Positions 8,172 to 16,963 of a stretch of 40,021 nt of DNA are shown in pieces; positions within the stretch are counted from its first letter, which is position 1; every line of letters starts with the position of its first letter. The DNA comes from an uncultured Prevotella sp. Its GTDB lineage: Bacteria > Bacteroidota > Bacteroidia > Bacteroidales > Bacteroidaceae. The notes beneath the pieces are model-generated. The model was not told where the DNA came from. It did no database searches and worked only from the letters and a program-made list of their open reading frames with translations. A program made the translations under genes and the position numbers. The stretch is taken from positions 1 through 40,021 of the forward strand of contig USJX01000020.1 in assembly GCA_900555035.1 (NCBI GenBank), in the 5' to 3' direction.

Positions 8172-11100
8172 TTATTTTTCATCAACCTTGATCTTGGCTA
8201 TCTGGTTGAGCAGCTGTCGGGCCTTTTCCACGGTCTTCACATCCTTGATGCGGAGGAAACGCTTGTTGTTCCTTTCCTTCAGCATGCAATCCTGAATATG
8301 GGTGGTGGCGTAGGTAAGCACACGCGAGAACATCTGGCTGCGATAGAACGGACTTGCCACATTGCTCACAAACTGCAACTGCATGGCTCCCTGCTTCAGG
8401 GTAATCTTCTCGCAACCCAGGCTCTTGCCCACACGGCGCAAGCCAACCACATGAATCAGCTCGTCACCCGCACGAGGTATCGGACCGAATCGGTCGATCA
8501 TTCGCTTGCGGAAAGCTTCCACCTCATCATCCGTTTCCAGATGATCCAATTCCCGATAGAGCAGCATTCGCTCGGAACTGCCAGGAACATAGGTATCCGG
8601 GAAATACATCTCCAGGTCGCTCTCCACGGCACAGTCATCTACAAAGTCATCGCCCGTGAGCTGCTTGCCTTCTGCCATCTCCTGCTGGTAAAGGTCGCCG
8701 AACTCCTCGTTCTTCAACTCGGTTACTGCCTGCGAGAGAATTTTCTGGTAGGTTTCGTAACCCAGGTCTTCCATGAATCCACTCTGTTCTGAACCCAGCA
8801 GATTGCCGGCACCACGAATATCCAGGTCTTGCATGGCTAGGTTGAAACCGCTGCCCAGGTCGCTGAAGGTTTCCAGGGCTTCCAGTCGGCGGCGTGCCTC
8901 GGTGGTGAGTGCCGACTTAGGCGGTGCTATCAGGTAGCAGAATGCCTTCTTGTTGCTACGTCCCACTCTGCCTCGCATCTGGTGCAGGTCGCTCAGGCCG
9001 AAGTGGTGGGCATCCATCACGATGATGGTATTGGCATTGGAGATATCGATACCATTCTCAACGATGGTGGTAGAGAGCAGCACATCGAAATCGTAGTTGA
9101 TGAAGCCCATGATAATCTTTTCCAGTTCCTCGGGCTTCATCTGACCATGACCGATTACGACACGGCAATCGGGCACATGCTTCTCGATAAGCAATTTGAT
9201 TTCTGTGAGTTTAGAGATGCGGTCGCACACGAAATATACCTGTCCGTTGCGGCTCATCTCGAAGTTGATGGCATCAGCTATCGCCGCACCGCTAAAGGTA
9301 ATCAGCTCTGTATGAATAGGATAGCGGTTTGGCGGCGGTGTGCGCATGATGCTCATATCGCGGGCACCCATCAGCGAGAACTGCAGGGTGCGAGGGATAG
9401 GCGTGGCACTCATGGTGAGGGTATCTACGTTTACCTTCATCTGGCGCAGCTTCTCCTTGGTGGAAACGCCAAACTTCTGCTCCTCGTCGATGATGAGCAG
9501 GCCCAGGTCGTGCCATTGCACGGTTTTGGAAATGAGCTTGTGGGTACCGATGAGGATATCTATCTTGCCCTCCTTCAACTGTTCCAGAATCAGGCGGGTA
9601 TCCTTGGCAGAACGGGCACGGCTCAGGTAATCTACGGTTACCGGCAGTTCGCCCAAGCGGTGCTTGAAGGTTTGGTAATGCTGGAAGGCGAGCACCGTGG
9701 TAGGCACGAGCACAGCCACCTGCTTGCCATCGCAGGCTGCCTTGAAGGCAGCACGAATCGCCACTTCGGTCTTGCCGAAGCCCACATCACCACACACCAG
9801 TCGGTCCATCGGACGGGCACTTTCCATATCTTTCTTCACCTCGGCAGTTGCCTTGCTCTGGTCGGGGGTATCTTCGTAAAGGAAGGAAGCCTCCAGCTCA
9901 TGCTGCATATAACCATCTGGGCTATAGGCGTATCCCTTTTCACGACGGCGCTTGGCATAGAGCTTGATCAGGTCGCGGGCTATATCCTTGATACGCTTCT
10001 TGGCCTTGTTCTTGAGCTTATCCCAAGCCCCGGTGCCCAGGGTGGAGAGACGTGGCGGCTCGCCGGTATCGGCACGGCGATACTTGCTGATTTTATAGAG
10101 CGAGTGGATGGAGACATCCACCTTATCGTTGTTGGTGTAGATGATGCGGATCATCTCCTGATAACTGTCGCCCGTAGGCACACGCACCAGTCCGCCAAAC
10201 TTGCCGATACCGAAATCCACATGCACGATGAAATCGCCGGGTTCCATCTCCTGCAACTCCTTCATGGTGAGGGCCATCTTGCCCGCACGGGCGGAGTCTG
10301 AACGCAGGTTGTACTTGTGGTAACGGTCGAATATCTGATGGTCGGTGAAGAAGCAAACCTTCTTCTCGTTATCCACGAATCCTTCGTGCAGGGTCTTATC
10401 CACCGGGGTAAACTGAATGTGGTAGCGCTCCAGTTCTTCGCTGGCAAAGATATCCTTGAGGCGCTGTTGCTGCTTCTGGCTATCTGCCAATATATATAAG
10501 GTGTAGCCCTTGAGCTGGTAATCCTCCAGGGTTTGAGACAGGAGCTGAAAGTTTTTGTGGAAGAGGGGCTGCGGCGCCACATCGAAACTGATAACGGCAT
10601 TGCTGCCTTCTGCCATATTCTCTTGCTTCCTGGCAGGACTGCCTTCCGCCGTTTTGCCGAACTCAATGCGAACGTGCTCGACAATGGCATGCTGGAAATC
10701 GGTGGCACTCACCAGGTTCAGCTCGGTCTTCATCTCCTGTCGTATTCTTTCTGCCTCCATCTCGGTGGCACCTTCCAACTGTTCGGCAAGGCTCTGGGCA
10801 GAGAAGCCATCGTTGTAAATCTGGCCGATGCGGTCGTGCAGATAGGCGTAATCCTTCATCACCACGAGCGTAGAAGGGTCGAGGAAATGCAGGAAACACT
10901 GCTTCACGGTTTGCTCGGCAGCCAGTTCCGGCACCACTTCGATGCTCTCGCGCTTGTCTTTGGAGAGCTGGTCTTCGATATTGAAGGTGCGAATGGTATC
11001 GATTTCATCACCGAAGAAATCGATACGGAACGGGAACTCGCAACTGTAGGAATAGACATCGATGATGCTTCCACGCACGGCAAACTGGCCTGGCTCATAG

Positions 11101-11612
11101 ACATAATCTACCTCCTGGAGTGAGAAATCGCGCAACTGGTGCACCACATCTATCTGTGAAATCTGCTGACCTACTGAAAGTTTCAGGATTTTCTCATCCA
11201 GATGCTGCTTAGACACCACCAGTTCGGCGAGGGCATCGGGATAGGAAACGATGTAAATCTGGTTGCCTGCCGACAATCGGGCAAGCACTTCGGTTCGCAA
11301 AATCTCGTTGGCAGCATCCCGCTGACCATACTTCACGGCACGGCGATAGCTGGAAGGGAAGAAAAATACGCTCTCCTGCCCCAACATCTGAGTGAGGTCG
11401 TGATAGAAATATCCCGCCTCCTCGGCATCATCGAGCACGAAAAGCACCGTGCGCTTCAACCTGTTCTGCAGCGAACCGAAAAACATCGAGGCAGAAGAGC
11501 ATACCAATCCCTGAAGAAAAAGGGAATGCACTGACTTTTTCTTCAATAAATCAAAGAGGGCATTCGCCTGCGGCGAACGCCCGTATTGTTTTGCAATATC
11601 CTGTAATATCAC
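8172..11612 (-). CDS. mfd: Transcription-repair coupling factor Mfd
   Basis: At 1146 residues it matches the usual length of Mfd, the ATP-dependent translocase that removes RNA polymerase stalled at DNA lesions and recruits UvrA. Visible parts in order: a UvrB-like N-terminal module; a CarD-like RNA-polymerase-interacting domain (about 455-550, GDFIVHVDFGIGKFGG); helicase motif I GDVGFGKTEVA (about 609); DEEQ box IIDEEQKFGV (about 707); SATPIPRTL; the second RecA fold with QMRGRVGRSNKKAFCYL; and a C-terminal TRCF domain. The start is GTG at 11610-11612, because ILQDIAKQYGRSP is a normal N-terminus and no ATG lies nearby. It begins 9 bp after the glycosyltransferase stop, so the two genes are co-transcribed, and it ends at a strong terminator. 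Confidence 0.96.
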   Translation of the reverse strand: MILQDIAKQYGRSPQANALFDLLKKKSVHSLFLQGLVCSSASMFFGSLQNRLKRTVLFVLDDAEEAGYFYHDLTQMLGQESVFFFPSSYRRAVKYGQRDAANEILRTEVLARLSAGNQIYIVSYPDALAELVVSKQHLDEKILKLSVGQQISQIDVVHQLRDFSLQEVDYVYEPGQFAVRGSIIDVYSYSCEFPFRIDFFGDEIDTIRTFNIEDQLSKDKRESIEVVPELAAEQTVKQCFLHFLDPSTLVVMKDYAYLHDRIGQIYNDGFSAQSLAEQLEGATEMEAERIRQEMKTELNLVSATDFQHAIVEHVRIEFGKTAEGSPARKQENMAEGSNAVISFDVAPQPLFHKNFQLLSQTLEDYQLKGYTLYILADSQKQQQRLKDIFASEELERYHIQFTPVDKTLHEGFVDNEKKVCFFTDHQIFDRYHKYNLRSDSARAGKMALTMKELQEMEPGDFIVHVDFGIGKFGGLVRVPTGDSYQEMIRIIYTNNDKVDVSIHSLYKISKYRRADTGEPPRLSTLGTGAWDKLKNKAKKRIKDIARDLIKLYAKRRREKGYAYSPDGYMQHELEASFLYEDTPDQSKATAEVKKDMESARPMDRLVCGDVGFGKTEVAIRAAFKAACDGKQVAVLVPTTVLAFQHYQTFKHRLGELPVTVDYLSRARSAKDTRLILEQLKEGKIDILIGTHKLISKTVQWHDLGLLIIDEEQKFGVSTKEKLRQMKVNVDTLTMSATPIPRTLQFSLMGARDMSIMRTPPPNRYPIHTELITFSGAAIADAINFEMSRNGQVYFVCDRISKLTEIKLLIEKHVPDCRVVIGHGQMKPEELEKIIMGFINYDFDVLLSTTIVENGIDISNANTIIVMDAHHFGLSDLHQMRGRVGRSNKKAFCYLIAPPKSALTTEARRRLEALETFSDLGSGFNLAMQDLDIRGAGNLLGSEQSGFMEDLGYETYQKILSQAVTELKNEEFGDLYQQEMAEGKQLTGDDFVDDCAVESDLEMYFPDTYVPGSSERMLLYRELDHLETDDEVEAFRKRMIDRFGPIPRAGDELIHVVGLRRVGKSLGCEKITLKQGAMQLQFVSNVASPFYRSQMFSRVLTYATTHIQDCMLKERNNKRFLRIKDVKTVEKARQLLNQIAKIKVDEK

Positions 11613-11621
11613 TGCTTATTC

Positions 11622-12362
11622 CTAACTTATTTTTGGGTATTTCTTGAACCATCCATCGAGTCGCAATCTCATCACTCCGAAGAAAGCCTCGCCAAAGATA
11701 CCGCCACTCATCTTGCTGGTGCCCTCACGGCGATTCACGAAGATAACCGGCACTTCCTTAATCTTGAAGCCTATCTTGTAAGAAGTGAACTTCATCTCTA
11801 TCTGGAAGCCGTAGCCCTTGAAGCGGATGGCATCCAAATCGATGGTTTCCAACACTTTGCGACGATAGCAAACGAAGCCGGCTGTGGTATCGTGTACCTG
11901 AAAACCCGTAACGAAGCGCACGTATTTTGAGGCGAAATAGCTCATCAACACGCGACCGATAGGCCAGTTGACCACGTTGACACCCGATACGTAGCGTGAG
12001 CCTACGGCTACATCGTAACCCTCGTCGTGGGTAGCGGCGTAGAGGCGTGGCAGGTCGTTAGGGTCGTGGCTGAAGTCGGCATCCATCTCGAAGATGAAGT
12101 CGTAGCCATGCTCCAGGGACCACTTGAAGCCCTTGATGTAGGCGGTGCCGAGGCCCAGCTTGCCCTTGCGCTCCAGAATGTGAAGGCGGCCGGCAAACTC
12201 ACCGGCGATGAGGTTCTTGACAATGGCAGCCGTGCCATCAGGACTTCCGTCGTCGATGACCAGAATGTCGAATTTCTTCTCCAGGCCGAACACGGCACGG
12301 ATGATTTTCTCTATGTTTTCCTTCTCGTTGTATGTAGGAATGATTACTATGCTATCACTCAT
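11622..12362 (-). CDS. Polyprenol-phosphate mannosyltransferase-like GT2 enzyme
   Basis: This family-2 glycosyltransferase resembles dolichol-phosphate mannose synthase, which moves a sugar from a nucleotide donor to a polyprenyl phosphate at the inner membrane face. From the chosen start the motifs are IIPTYNEKENI (7-17), DDGSPDG (37-43) and the metal-binding DAD (94-96, FEMDADFSHDP). It has 246 residues and no C-terminal membrane helices, as in the soluble DPM1-type proteins. The frame is open 19 codons further upstream, but ATG at 12360-12362 is preferred because it starts directly at the conserved MSDSIVIIPTYNE and because the promoter at 12389-12420 would lie inside the longer form. The acceptor and donor cannot be told from sequence. 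Confidence 0.9.
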   Translation of the reverse strand: MSDSIVIIPTYNEKENIEKIIRAVFGLEKKFDILVIDDGSPDGTAAIVKNLIAGEFAGRLHILERKGKLGLGTAYIKGFKWSLEHGYDFIFEMDADFSHDPNDLPRLYAATHDEGYDVAVGSRYVSGVNVVNWPIGRVLMSYFASKYVRFVTGFQVHDTTAGFVCYRRKVLETIDLDAIRFKGYGFQIEMKFTSYKIGFKIKEVPVIFVNRREGTSKMSGGIFGEAFFGVMRLRLDGWFKKYPKIS

Positions 12363-12388
12363 ATTCTTCTGTTTTATAGTTACAAGTG

Positions 12389-12420
12389 CAAAAATACAAC
12401 TTTTATCTGATATAAACAAA
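12389..12420 (-). promoter_or_regulatory. Promoter for the glycosyltransferase-mfd unit
   Basis: On the minus strand TTTG (12420-12417) is 20 bp from TATTTTTG (12396-12389). It abuts the stop codon of the upstream acyltransferase gene and lies about 27 bp before the ATG at 12362. This supports the shorter glycosyltransferase start and gives this gene and mfd a promoter inside the longer minus-strand gene run. Confidence 0.7.
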
Positions 12421-12421
12421 T

Positions 12422-13180
12422 TTACTGGTCGGGATTTTCAACAAAGCCCTGATATTCCTTATCGAGACCCGACATGATGGTATCGTAGCTCTTGGTCATC
12501 TGGTTCTTGATGTTCTCCGGACCCTTGCCGATGGGCTCGATAGGCTCGTGGATGGTAAGCTTTATCGGATGCCAGAACGCCCAGTAGATATCCTTCATGC
12601 GTGGCTTGACATCGAAGCTGCCGTTGATGGTGAGCGGACAAACCGGCAACTGCAGCTCGTCGGCAAGCATGAAGGCTCCACGGCGGAACACGCCCATGTG
12701 GCCGGTGAAGGTGCGGGCACCCTCTGGGAACACCACGAGCGACATGCCTTCCTTGAGCACCTCGCGCGCCTTATCGTAAGAGGCACGAATCTTGGAAGGT
12801 CCGCTCTTATCTACGAAGATGTGGTGGGCATAGACGCAAGCCAGACCCACGAGCGGAATGTTGCGGATGCCTTTCTTCATCATCCACTTGAAGTTACGGC
12901 CCAGGAAGCCATAGATGAGGAAGATGTCGAAGGCACCCTGATGGTTGGCCACGAACACGTAGCTCTGACCTTTCTTGAGATGCTCCCTACCCTCTACCTT
13001 TACTGGCAGGAAGAGGATTCTGATCCACAACTGTGACCACAACTTACCTGGGTAATATCCCCAGAAGTGACCATTGCCCAACATACAGCCTATCACCGTA
13101 GTCAGGCTGGTAAGGATGCTTGCCACAATGAGAATGGGCAGGCAAATGATTAATTGGTATATTCGATATAAATACTTCAT
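12422..13180 (-). CDS. plsC: 1-acylglycerol-3-phosphate acyltransferase (PlsC family)
   Basis: The 252-residue inner-membrane enzyme should acylate lysophosphatidic acid to phosphatidic acid in phospholipid synthesis. It has one or two N-terminal hydrophobic segments (about 7-35), the catalytic HX4D motif His80-Asp85 in VANHQGAFDIF, the second motif around 110-125, and the glycerol-phosphate-binding motif FPEGARTFTG (151-160), where Ala replaces the usual Thr of EGTR. It sits in a minus-strand run with a metallophosphoesterase upstream and a lipid-linked sugar transferase downstream, a loosely envelope-related set. The symbol is by family; a paralogue acting on another acceptor cannot be excluded. 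Confidence 0.88.
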   Translation of the reverse strand: MKYLYRIYQLIICLPILIVASILTSLTTVIGCMLGNGHFWGYYPGKLWSQLWIRILFLPVKVEGREHLKKGQSYVFVANHQGAFDIFLIYGFLGRNFKWMMKKGIRNIPLVGLACVYAHHIFVDKSGPSKIRASYDKAREVLKEGMSLVVFPEGARTFTGHMGVFRRGAFMLADELQLPVCPLTINGSFDVKPRMKDIYWAFWHPIKLTIHEPIEPIGKGPENIKNQMTKSYDTIMSGLDKEYQGFVENPDQ

Positions 13181-13225
13181 CTTGTTTATTTTCTTGCTAT
13201 ACTATAATTTATGCTGATACACGAT

Positions 13226-14452
13226 TTATTTTCTCTTTAAAGTTATAACTGCGATTTCCGGGGTGGCTCCGATGCGGATTGGCACGGTGCCGCCGAGTCC
13301 GGCGGTGGTATAGAGCTGACAGCCCTCACGCTCGTAGAGGCCGTAATCGAATGAAGCGAACATAGTCGGACGGAGACCGAGCACGGAAACCTGTCCGGCA
13401 TGGGTATGACCGCTGAGGGTGAGCTGCGGCGCCACGAGCACGGAGTCCTTCGACCCATGCTCCTTGTTGATGGTAGATGGCAGCATCTCCTTCCACTGCG
13501 TTGGGATGTGCTGGAGCATCAGTACAAACTGTCCCGGTTTGATGCCATAGAGGGCCTGCGCCACCTGCGTGCGTTTAGGCTTGTCGTAGTTCTCGGTGCC
13601 AGCCACATAGATGGAAGCCTTGCCCCTGTGCAGCTTGATATGCTCGTTCATGAGCAATCGCCATCCGCAGGAGCGTTCGAAATCCTGCACCCTGCGCTCC
13701 ATCTCCTTCTTGGCAAGCAGATCGTCATCATCGATATGCATATAATAGGTGTAATCGTGATTTCCCAATACGCTCACCACTCCATCCTTTGCCTTCAGGG
13801 AACTGAGCAGGTCGTGATAAGGCGTTAATTCAGAAGGCTTTACATTCTGAATATCGCCCGTAAAGCAGATAAGGTCGGCATGCTGGGCATTGATGCTATC
13901 GATGTCTCGCTGCGGCAAATCGTGTCGCCAGCCGTAGAAGGAGCCCAGGTGGATATCGCTGAAATGTACGATGCGATAGCCATCAAACTCCTTTGGCAGA
14001 TCGGGCACATAGATGGTGAGGTGCTTGACTTCAAACTGTCTGACACCCTTGGTGAAGCCATAGATGAAGCTGAAGAATGCTACGATGGCCAACACGCCGC
14101 CCACCAGTTTGCCCCAGTTGCGTGAGGTATGACTGCTAGGCTTATTCTGTTTCTGCTTGTAACGGCGCAATAGGCGCATGCACTCCCAGCCTGCAAAACT
14201 GCAAAGGGCAAAGACAAACTGGGGTACGGCAAGCACCGCCATCATGCCGAACCAGATGTCGATGAGCATCGGGTCGTCGGGCATGAAGTCGGCACCCAGT
14301 GCCAGATAGGAACTGTATCCTATCACGATGGCCACGGGCAGCCAATATAAAATCTTTCTCCATCCCTTGCGTACATGCAGATACTGCCGGTCTATCCAGA
14401 GATAAGGCAATACCGAGAACAGCACGATGGGAATTAGAATCCTTGCTATCAT
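13226..14452 (-). CDS. Membrane-anchored calcineurin-like metallophosphoesterase
   Basis: This 408-residue protein has about four membrane helices in the N-terminal half (roughly 3-18, 35-53, 65-88 and 115-135), followed by a dinuclear-metal phosphoesterase domain. The full signature is present in order: FSDIHLGS, FTGDIQN, LGNHDYT and LSGHTHAGQ. The layout matches the YaeI-like group of membrane-anchored phosphoesterases, some of which act on lipids; the substrate here is unknown. An unusual acidic stretch, HIDDDDLLAKKE, follows the NHD motif. It lies 43 bp downstream of the MetH-activation-domain gene and 45 bp upstream of plsC, so co-transcription is likely. Confidence 0.88.
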   Translation of the reverse strand: MIARILIPIVLFSVLPYLWIDRQYLHVRKGWRKILYWLPVAIVIGYSSYLALGADFMPDDPMLIDIWFGMMAVLAVPQFVFALCSFAGWECMRLLRRYKQKQNKPSSHTSRNWGKLVGGVLAIVAFFSFIYGFTKGVRQFEVKHLTIYVPDLPKEFDGYRIVHFSDIHLGSFYGWRHDLPQRDIDSINAQHADLICFTGDIQNVKPSELTPYHDLLSSLKAKDGVVSVLGNHDYTYYMHIDDDDLLAKKEMERRVQDFERSCGWRLLMNEHIKLHRGKASIYVAGTENYDKPKRTQVAQALYGIKPGQFVLMLQHIPTQWKEMLPSTINKEHGSKDSVLVAPQLTLSGHTHAGQVSVLGLRPTMFASFDYGLYEREGCQLYTTAGLGGTVPIRIGATPEIAVITLKRK

Positions 14453-14495
14453 AACGGTATATATAAATACATTATTACTAATAAATATGTTATCA

Positions 14496-15437
14496 CTATT
14501 TTTTAATCAGGCTCGACTGGAGGAACCGCCTCATCAGTTCTACGGGCACCCCACGGCGGCGGGCGTAGTCGCGAAGCTGGTCATCGCCTATTTTTCCCAG
14601 TTCGAAGTAGCGTGCCTTGGGATGCGAGAACATCAGTCCCGAGACGCTGGCATGAGGCGTCATCATTCCGGTTTCGGTGAGTCGGATGCCTGCCTGCTTC
14701 ATATCCAGCAGCTTATCGATGATGAAATTGGCACTGGTATCGGGCAGCGACGGATAGCCGATGGCTGGCCTGATGCCCTGGTATTCCTCGCGATGCTGCT
14801 GCTCGATGGTGAGGTTTTCATCGGGTGCATAGCCCCAATACTCTTTTCTCACCTCTTCGTGAAGCTTCTCTGCCGTTGCCTCTGCCAGGCGGTCGGACAG
14901 GGTCTGCGCCATCATATTGAGGTAATCGTCATGGCGATACACATCGATGATGGTTCCATCCACCGAAGTGCAGAACACCCCTATCTGGTCTCTGATGCCC
15001 TGGGAAAGGGGCCGGATGAAATCGGCAAGACAGAGGTTGGGTTCGCCCGGTGCCGAAGGATGCTGCTGGCGGAGCATCGGGAATCGGAGATTCTTTTCCT
15101 TCTTCTCTTCAATCCCATTGCTTTCTATTCCAGAAGTTCCAGGTGTTCCGTTTCCTCCTGAAGTTCCCGAAATTCCGTTTTCTTCTGAGGTGCTTGGAAG
15201 AAAAAAAATCAAATCATCCCCTTCGCTACCAACCTCAAAGAGCTTGAAAATGGCATGGGTATGATATTTCACCTCCCATGAGGCAAGCATCTGCAATGCC
15301 TCTTGCTTTATTTTCTCCTTGTCAGCCTTCGGCTTTCCGCTCAATCCCCAGGCATGATAGAAATAGAGCCAGTTGATGAACGGAATCAACTCTGATATTC
15401 TATAAGTCTTTAACTTTGAACTTTGAACTTTGAACAT
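14496..15437 (-). CDS. Stand-alone MetH activation (AdoMet-binding) domain protein
   Basis: The 313 residues correspond to the C-terminal reactivation domain of cobalamin-dependent methionine synthase, which uses S-adenosylmethionine to remethylate oxidised cobalamin. Matching blocks are ISELIPFINWLYFYHAW (14-30), NLCLADFIRPL (134-144), RKEYWGYAPDENL (197-209), GIRPAIGYPSLPD (221-233, with the AdoMet-contacting Arg223 and Tyr228) and SVSGLMFSHPKARYF (264-278). No homocysteine, folate or cobalamin domain is attached, so it would act in trans on a MetH encoded elsewhere. Residues about 82-116 are a Gly/Ser/Thr/Asn/Glu-rich low-complexity insertion not expected in this fold. The only suitable ATG (15435-15437) lies inside a heptad repeat, so the first ten residues are repeat-encoded. 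Confidence 0.87.
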   Translation of the reverse strand: MFKVQSSKLKTYRISELIPFINWLYFYHAWGLSGKPKADKEKIKQEALQMLASWEVKYHTHAIFKLFEVGSEGDDLIFFLPSTSEENGISGTSGGNGTPGTSGIESNGIEEKKEKNLRFPMLRQQHPSAPGEPNLCLADFIRPLSQGIRDQIGVFCTSVDGTIIDVYRHDDYLNMMAQTLSDRLAEATAEKLHEEVRKEYWGYAPDENLTIEQQHREEYQGIRPAIGYPSLPDTSANFIIDKLLDMKQAGIRLTETGMMTPHASVSGLMFSHPKARYFELGKIGDDQLRDYARRRGVPVELMRRFLQSSLIKK

Positions 15438-15446
15438 TGAACTTTA
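15412..15446 (-). repeat. Heptad tandem repeat overlapping a start codon
   Basis: Five 7-bp units lie at 15412-15446: three AACTTTG, one AACATTG and one AACTTTA on the plus strand. On the coding (minus) strand they read as AAAGTTC-type units, and the ATG of the MetH-activation gene is inside the variant unit. The 17-bp outer end (15437-15453) is identical to copies at 16875-16891 and 36054-36070. Confidence 0.85.
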
Positions 15447-15469
15447 TGATTAGCTTCAGGCAATGGTGC

Positions 15470-16840
15470 CTAACTTCTGAAATTCAATTCCTCACCACGA
15501 TATTCGGCATCGAAGGCTCCCTTATTATATATAAGGTGACCGTTGCAGAAGGTTTGCTCCACCTGCCACTGGTATTCGTGTCCCTCCATCGGGCTCCACT
15601 GGCACTTGCTCTGTACAACCTCCTTGGTTACCTTCCATGGCGACTTTGGTTTAACGATGACGATATCAGCCTTATATCCCTTGCGAAGGAAGCCTCGCTC
15701 ACTTACCTGGAAGAGCTGGGCAGGCTGATGAGCCATCAGTTCTACCATCCGTTCGATGGTGAGCACGCCCTCATCTACCAGTTCGAGCATGGTAACGAGC
15801 GAGAACTGAACAATCGGCATGCCGGATGCAGCCTTGGCACATCCGCCCTGCTTATCCTTCAACTCATGTGGAGCGTGGTCGGTACCAATGGTAGCAATGC
15901 GTCCATCGGTCAGGGCACGGCGAAGGGCATCGCGGTCGGCCAGGGTCTTGATGGCAGGATTGCACTTGATGAGTGCCTTCTTCGTTGCGTAATCGGCATC
16001 TGAGAAGAAGAGATGGGCTATCACGGCTTCGCCGGTTATCTGAGGAAGATTCACTGAATCTGTGTTCTGAAGATTCTCTTCCTGATTATCAAAGAGTTCC
16101 AGTTCCTTGGCGGTGGTAACGTGGGCGATGTGAAGACGTGTACCAAACTGCTTGGCAAGTTCTACAGCCAGTTTGCTGCTCTCGTAACATGCCTCCACGC
16201 TACGAATCTCGGGATGATGCTCCACGGCAGGGTCTTCGCCATACTTCGCTTTCGCCTCCGCCATATTTCGGTTGATAATCTCGGTATCCTCGCAATGGGT
16301 CATTACAGGCAGATTGAGCTGCTTGGCTGTACTGAACACACGCTGCAGGGACTCCATCTTATCTACCAGCATATTGCCGGTGCTGGAACCCATGAAGAGT
16401 TTGATGCCCGGAACATGATGCACATCGAGCTGGGCGAAGGTATCCACATTGTCGTTGGTAGCACCATAGAAGAAGCTATAGTTTACATGGCTCTTCCGGG
16501 CACCCAACTTTCGCTTCTCCTCCCACGCCTCAAGGGTGGTGGTTTGCGGCACCGTATTAGGCATCTCGAAGTAAGAAGTGACGCCACCATAAGCAGCTGC
16601 ACGGCTTTCACTCTCGATATCCGCCTTGCGGGTTAATCCCGGCTCACGGAAGTGGACATGGTCATCAATTACACCTGGCAAAACAAAACACCCCGAAGCA
16701 TCCACTACTTCGTCGTAGATGCCACGGGGTGCCATGCCTTCATATATCTCTGAAATAACTTCACCATCAACCAGAAGATCGCCCTTAAAGGAGCGACCCT
16801 CGTTGACGATAGTTCCGTTTTGTATTAATACCTTAGACAT
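15470..16840 (-). CDS. pyrC: Dihydroorotase
   Basis: The 456-residue zinc amidohydrolase cyclises carbamoyl-aspartate to dihydroorotate in pyrimidine synthesis. Metal ligands and substrate residues are visible: the HxH pair His61/His63 with Arg65 in DDHVHFREPG, the MPNT loop (FEMPNTVPQT), GIKLFMGSSTGNM, HCED, the HIAHVTTAKE histidines and GTDHAPH near the C-terminus. Length and motifs fit the long (type I-like) dihydroorotases of Bacteroidota rather than the short E. coli PyrC. The ATG at 16838-16840 directly abuts a heptad repeat, so its translation-initiation region consists of that repeat. The stop codon overlaps an AGAAGTTAG sequence related to the 14-bp repeat found upstream. Confidence 0.95.
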   Translation of the reverse strand: MSKVLIQNGTIVNEGRSFKGDLLVDGEVISEIYEGMAPRGIYDEVVDASGCFVLPGVIDDHVHFREPGLTRKADIESESRAAAYGGVTSYFEMPNTVPQTTTLEAWEEKRKLGARKSHVNYSFFYGATNDNVDTFAQLDVHHVPGIKLFMGSSTGNMLVDKMESLQRVFSTAKQLNLPVMTHCEDTEIINRNMAEAKAKYGEDPAVEHHPEIRSVEACYESSKLAVELAKQFGTRLHIAHVTTAKELELFDNQEENLQNTDSVNLPQITGEAVIAHLFFSDADYATKKALIKCNPAIKTLADRDALRRALTDGRIATIGTDHAPHELKDKQGGCAKAASGMPIVQFSLVTMLELVDEGVLTIERMVELMAHQPAQLFQVSERGFLRKGYKADIVIVKPKSPWKVTKEVVQSKCQWSPMEGHEYQWQVEQTFCNGHLIYNKGAFDAEYRGEELNFRS

Positions 16841-16891
16841 TGTACTTTGTACTTTGAACGTTGAACGTTGAACTTTGAACTTTATGATTAG
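16841..16891 (-). repeat. Heptad tandem repeat directly upstream of pyrC
   Basis: Six 7-bp units (plus strand TGTACTT x2, TGAACGT x2, TGAACTT x2; 16841-16882) run from the pyrC start codon to the shared tail TATGATTAG (16883-16891). In the pyrC sense the order is tail, units, ATG, the same as at the other two loci. Confidence 0.88.
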
Positions 16892-16912
16892 TATAAGGCG
16901 ATAACCTTATGA

Positions 16913-16960
16913 CTAACTTCTTATTTCTAACTTCTTATTCCTAACTTCTTATTCCTAACT
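16913..16960 (-). repeat. 14-bp tandem repeat, 3.4 copies
   Basis: Units of CTAACTTCTTATT(T/C) occur at 16913-16926, 16927-16940 and 16941-16954, with a partial copy to 16960. On the minus strand the unit is AAGTTAGGAATAAG. It lies between the DUF4369 lipoprotein stop and pyrC. Single copies of the same sequence occur at the glycosyltransferase/mfd junction (about 11606-11620) and partly at the pyrC stop (about 15470). Confidence 0.85.
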
Positions 16961-16963
16961 ACA

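Noticed and set aside
8037..8792. 251-codon plus-strand frame starting in the mfd-trpB2 gap
   Set aside because: It begins inside the promoter box, runs through the bidirectional terminator and then antisense to mfd; no protein family is visible.
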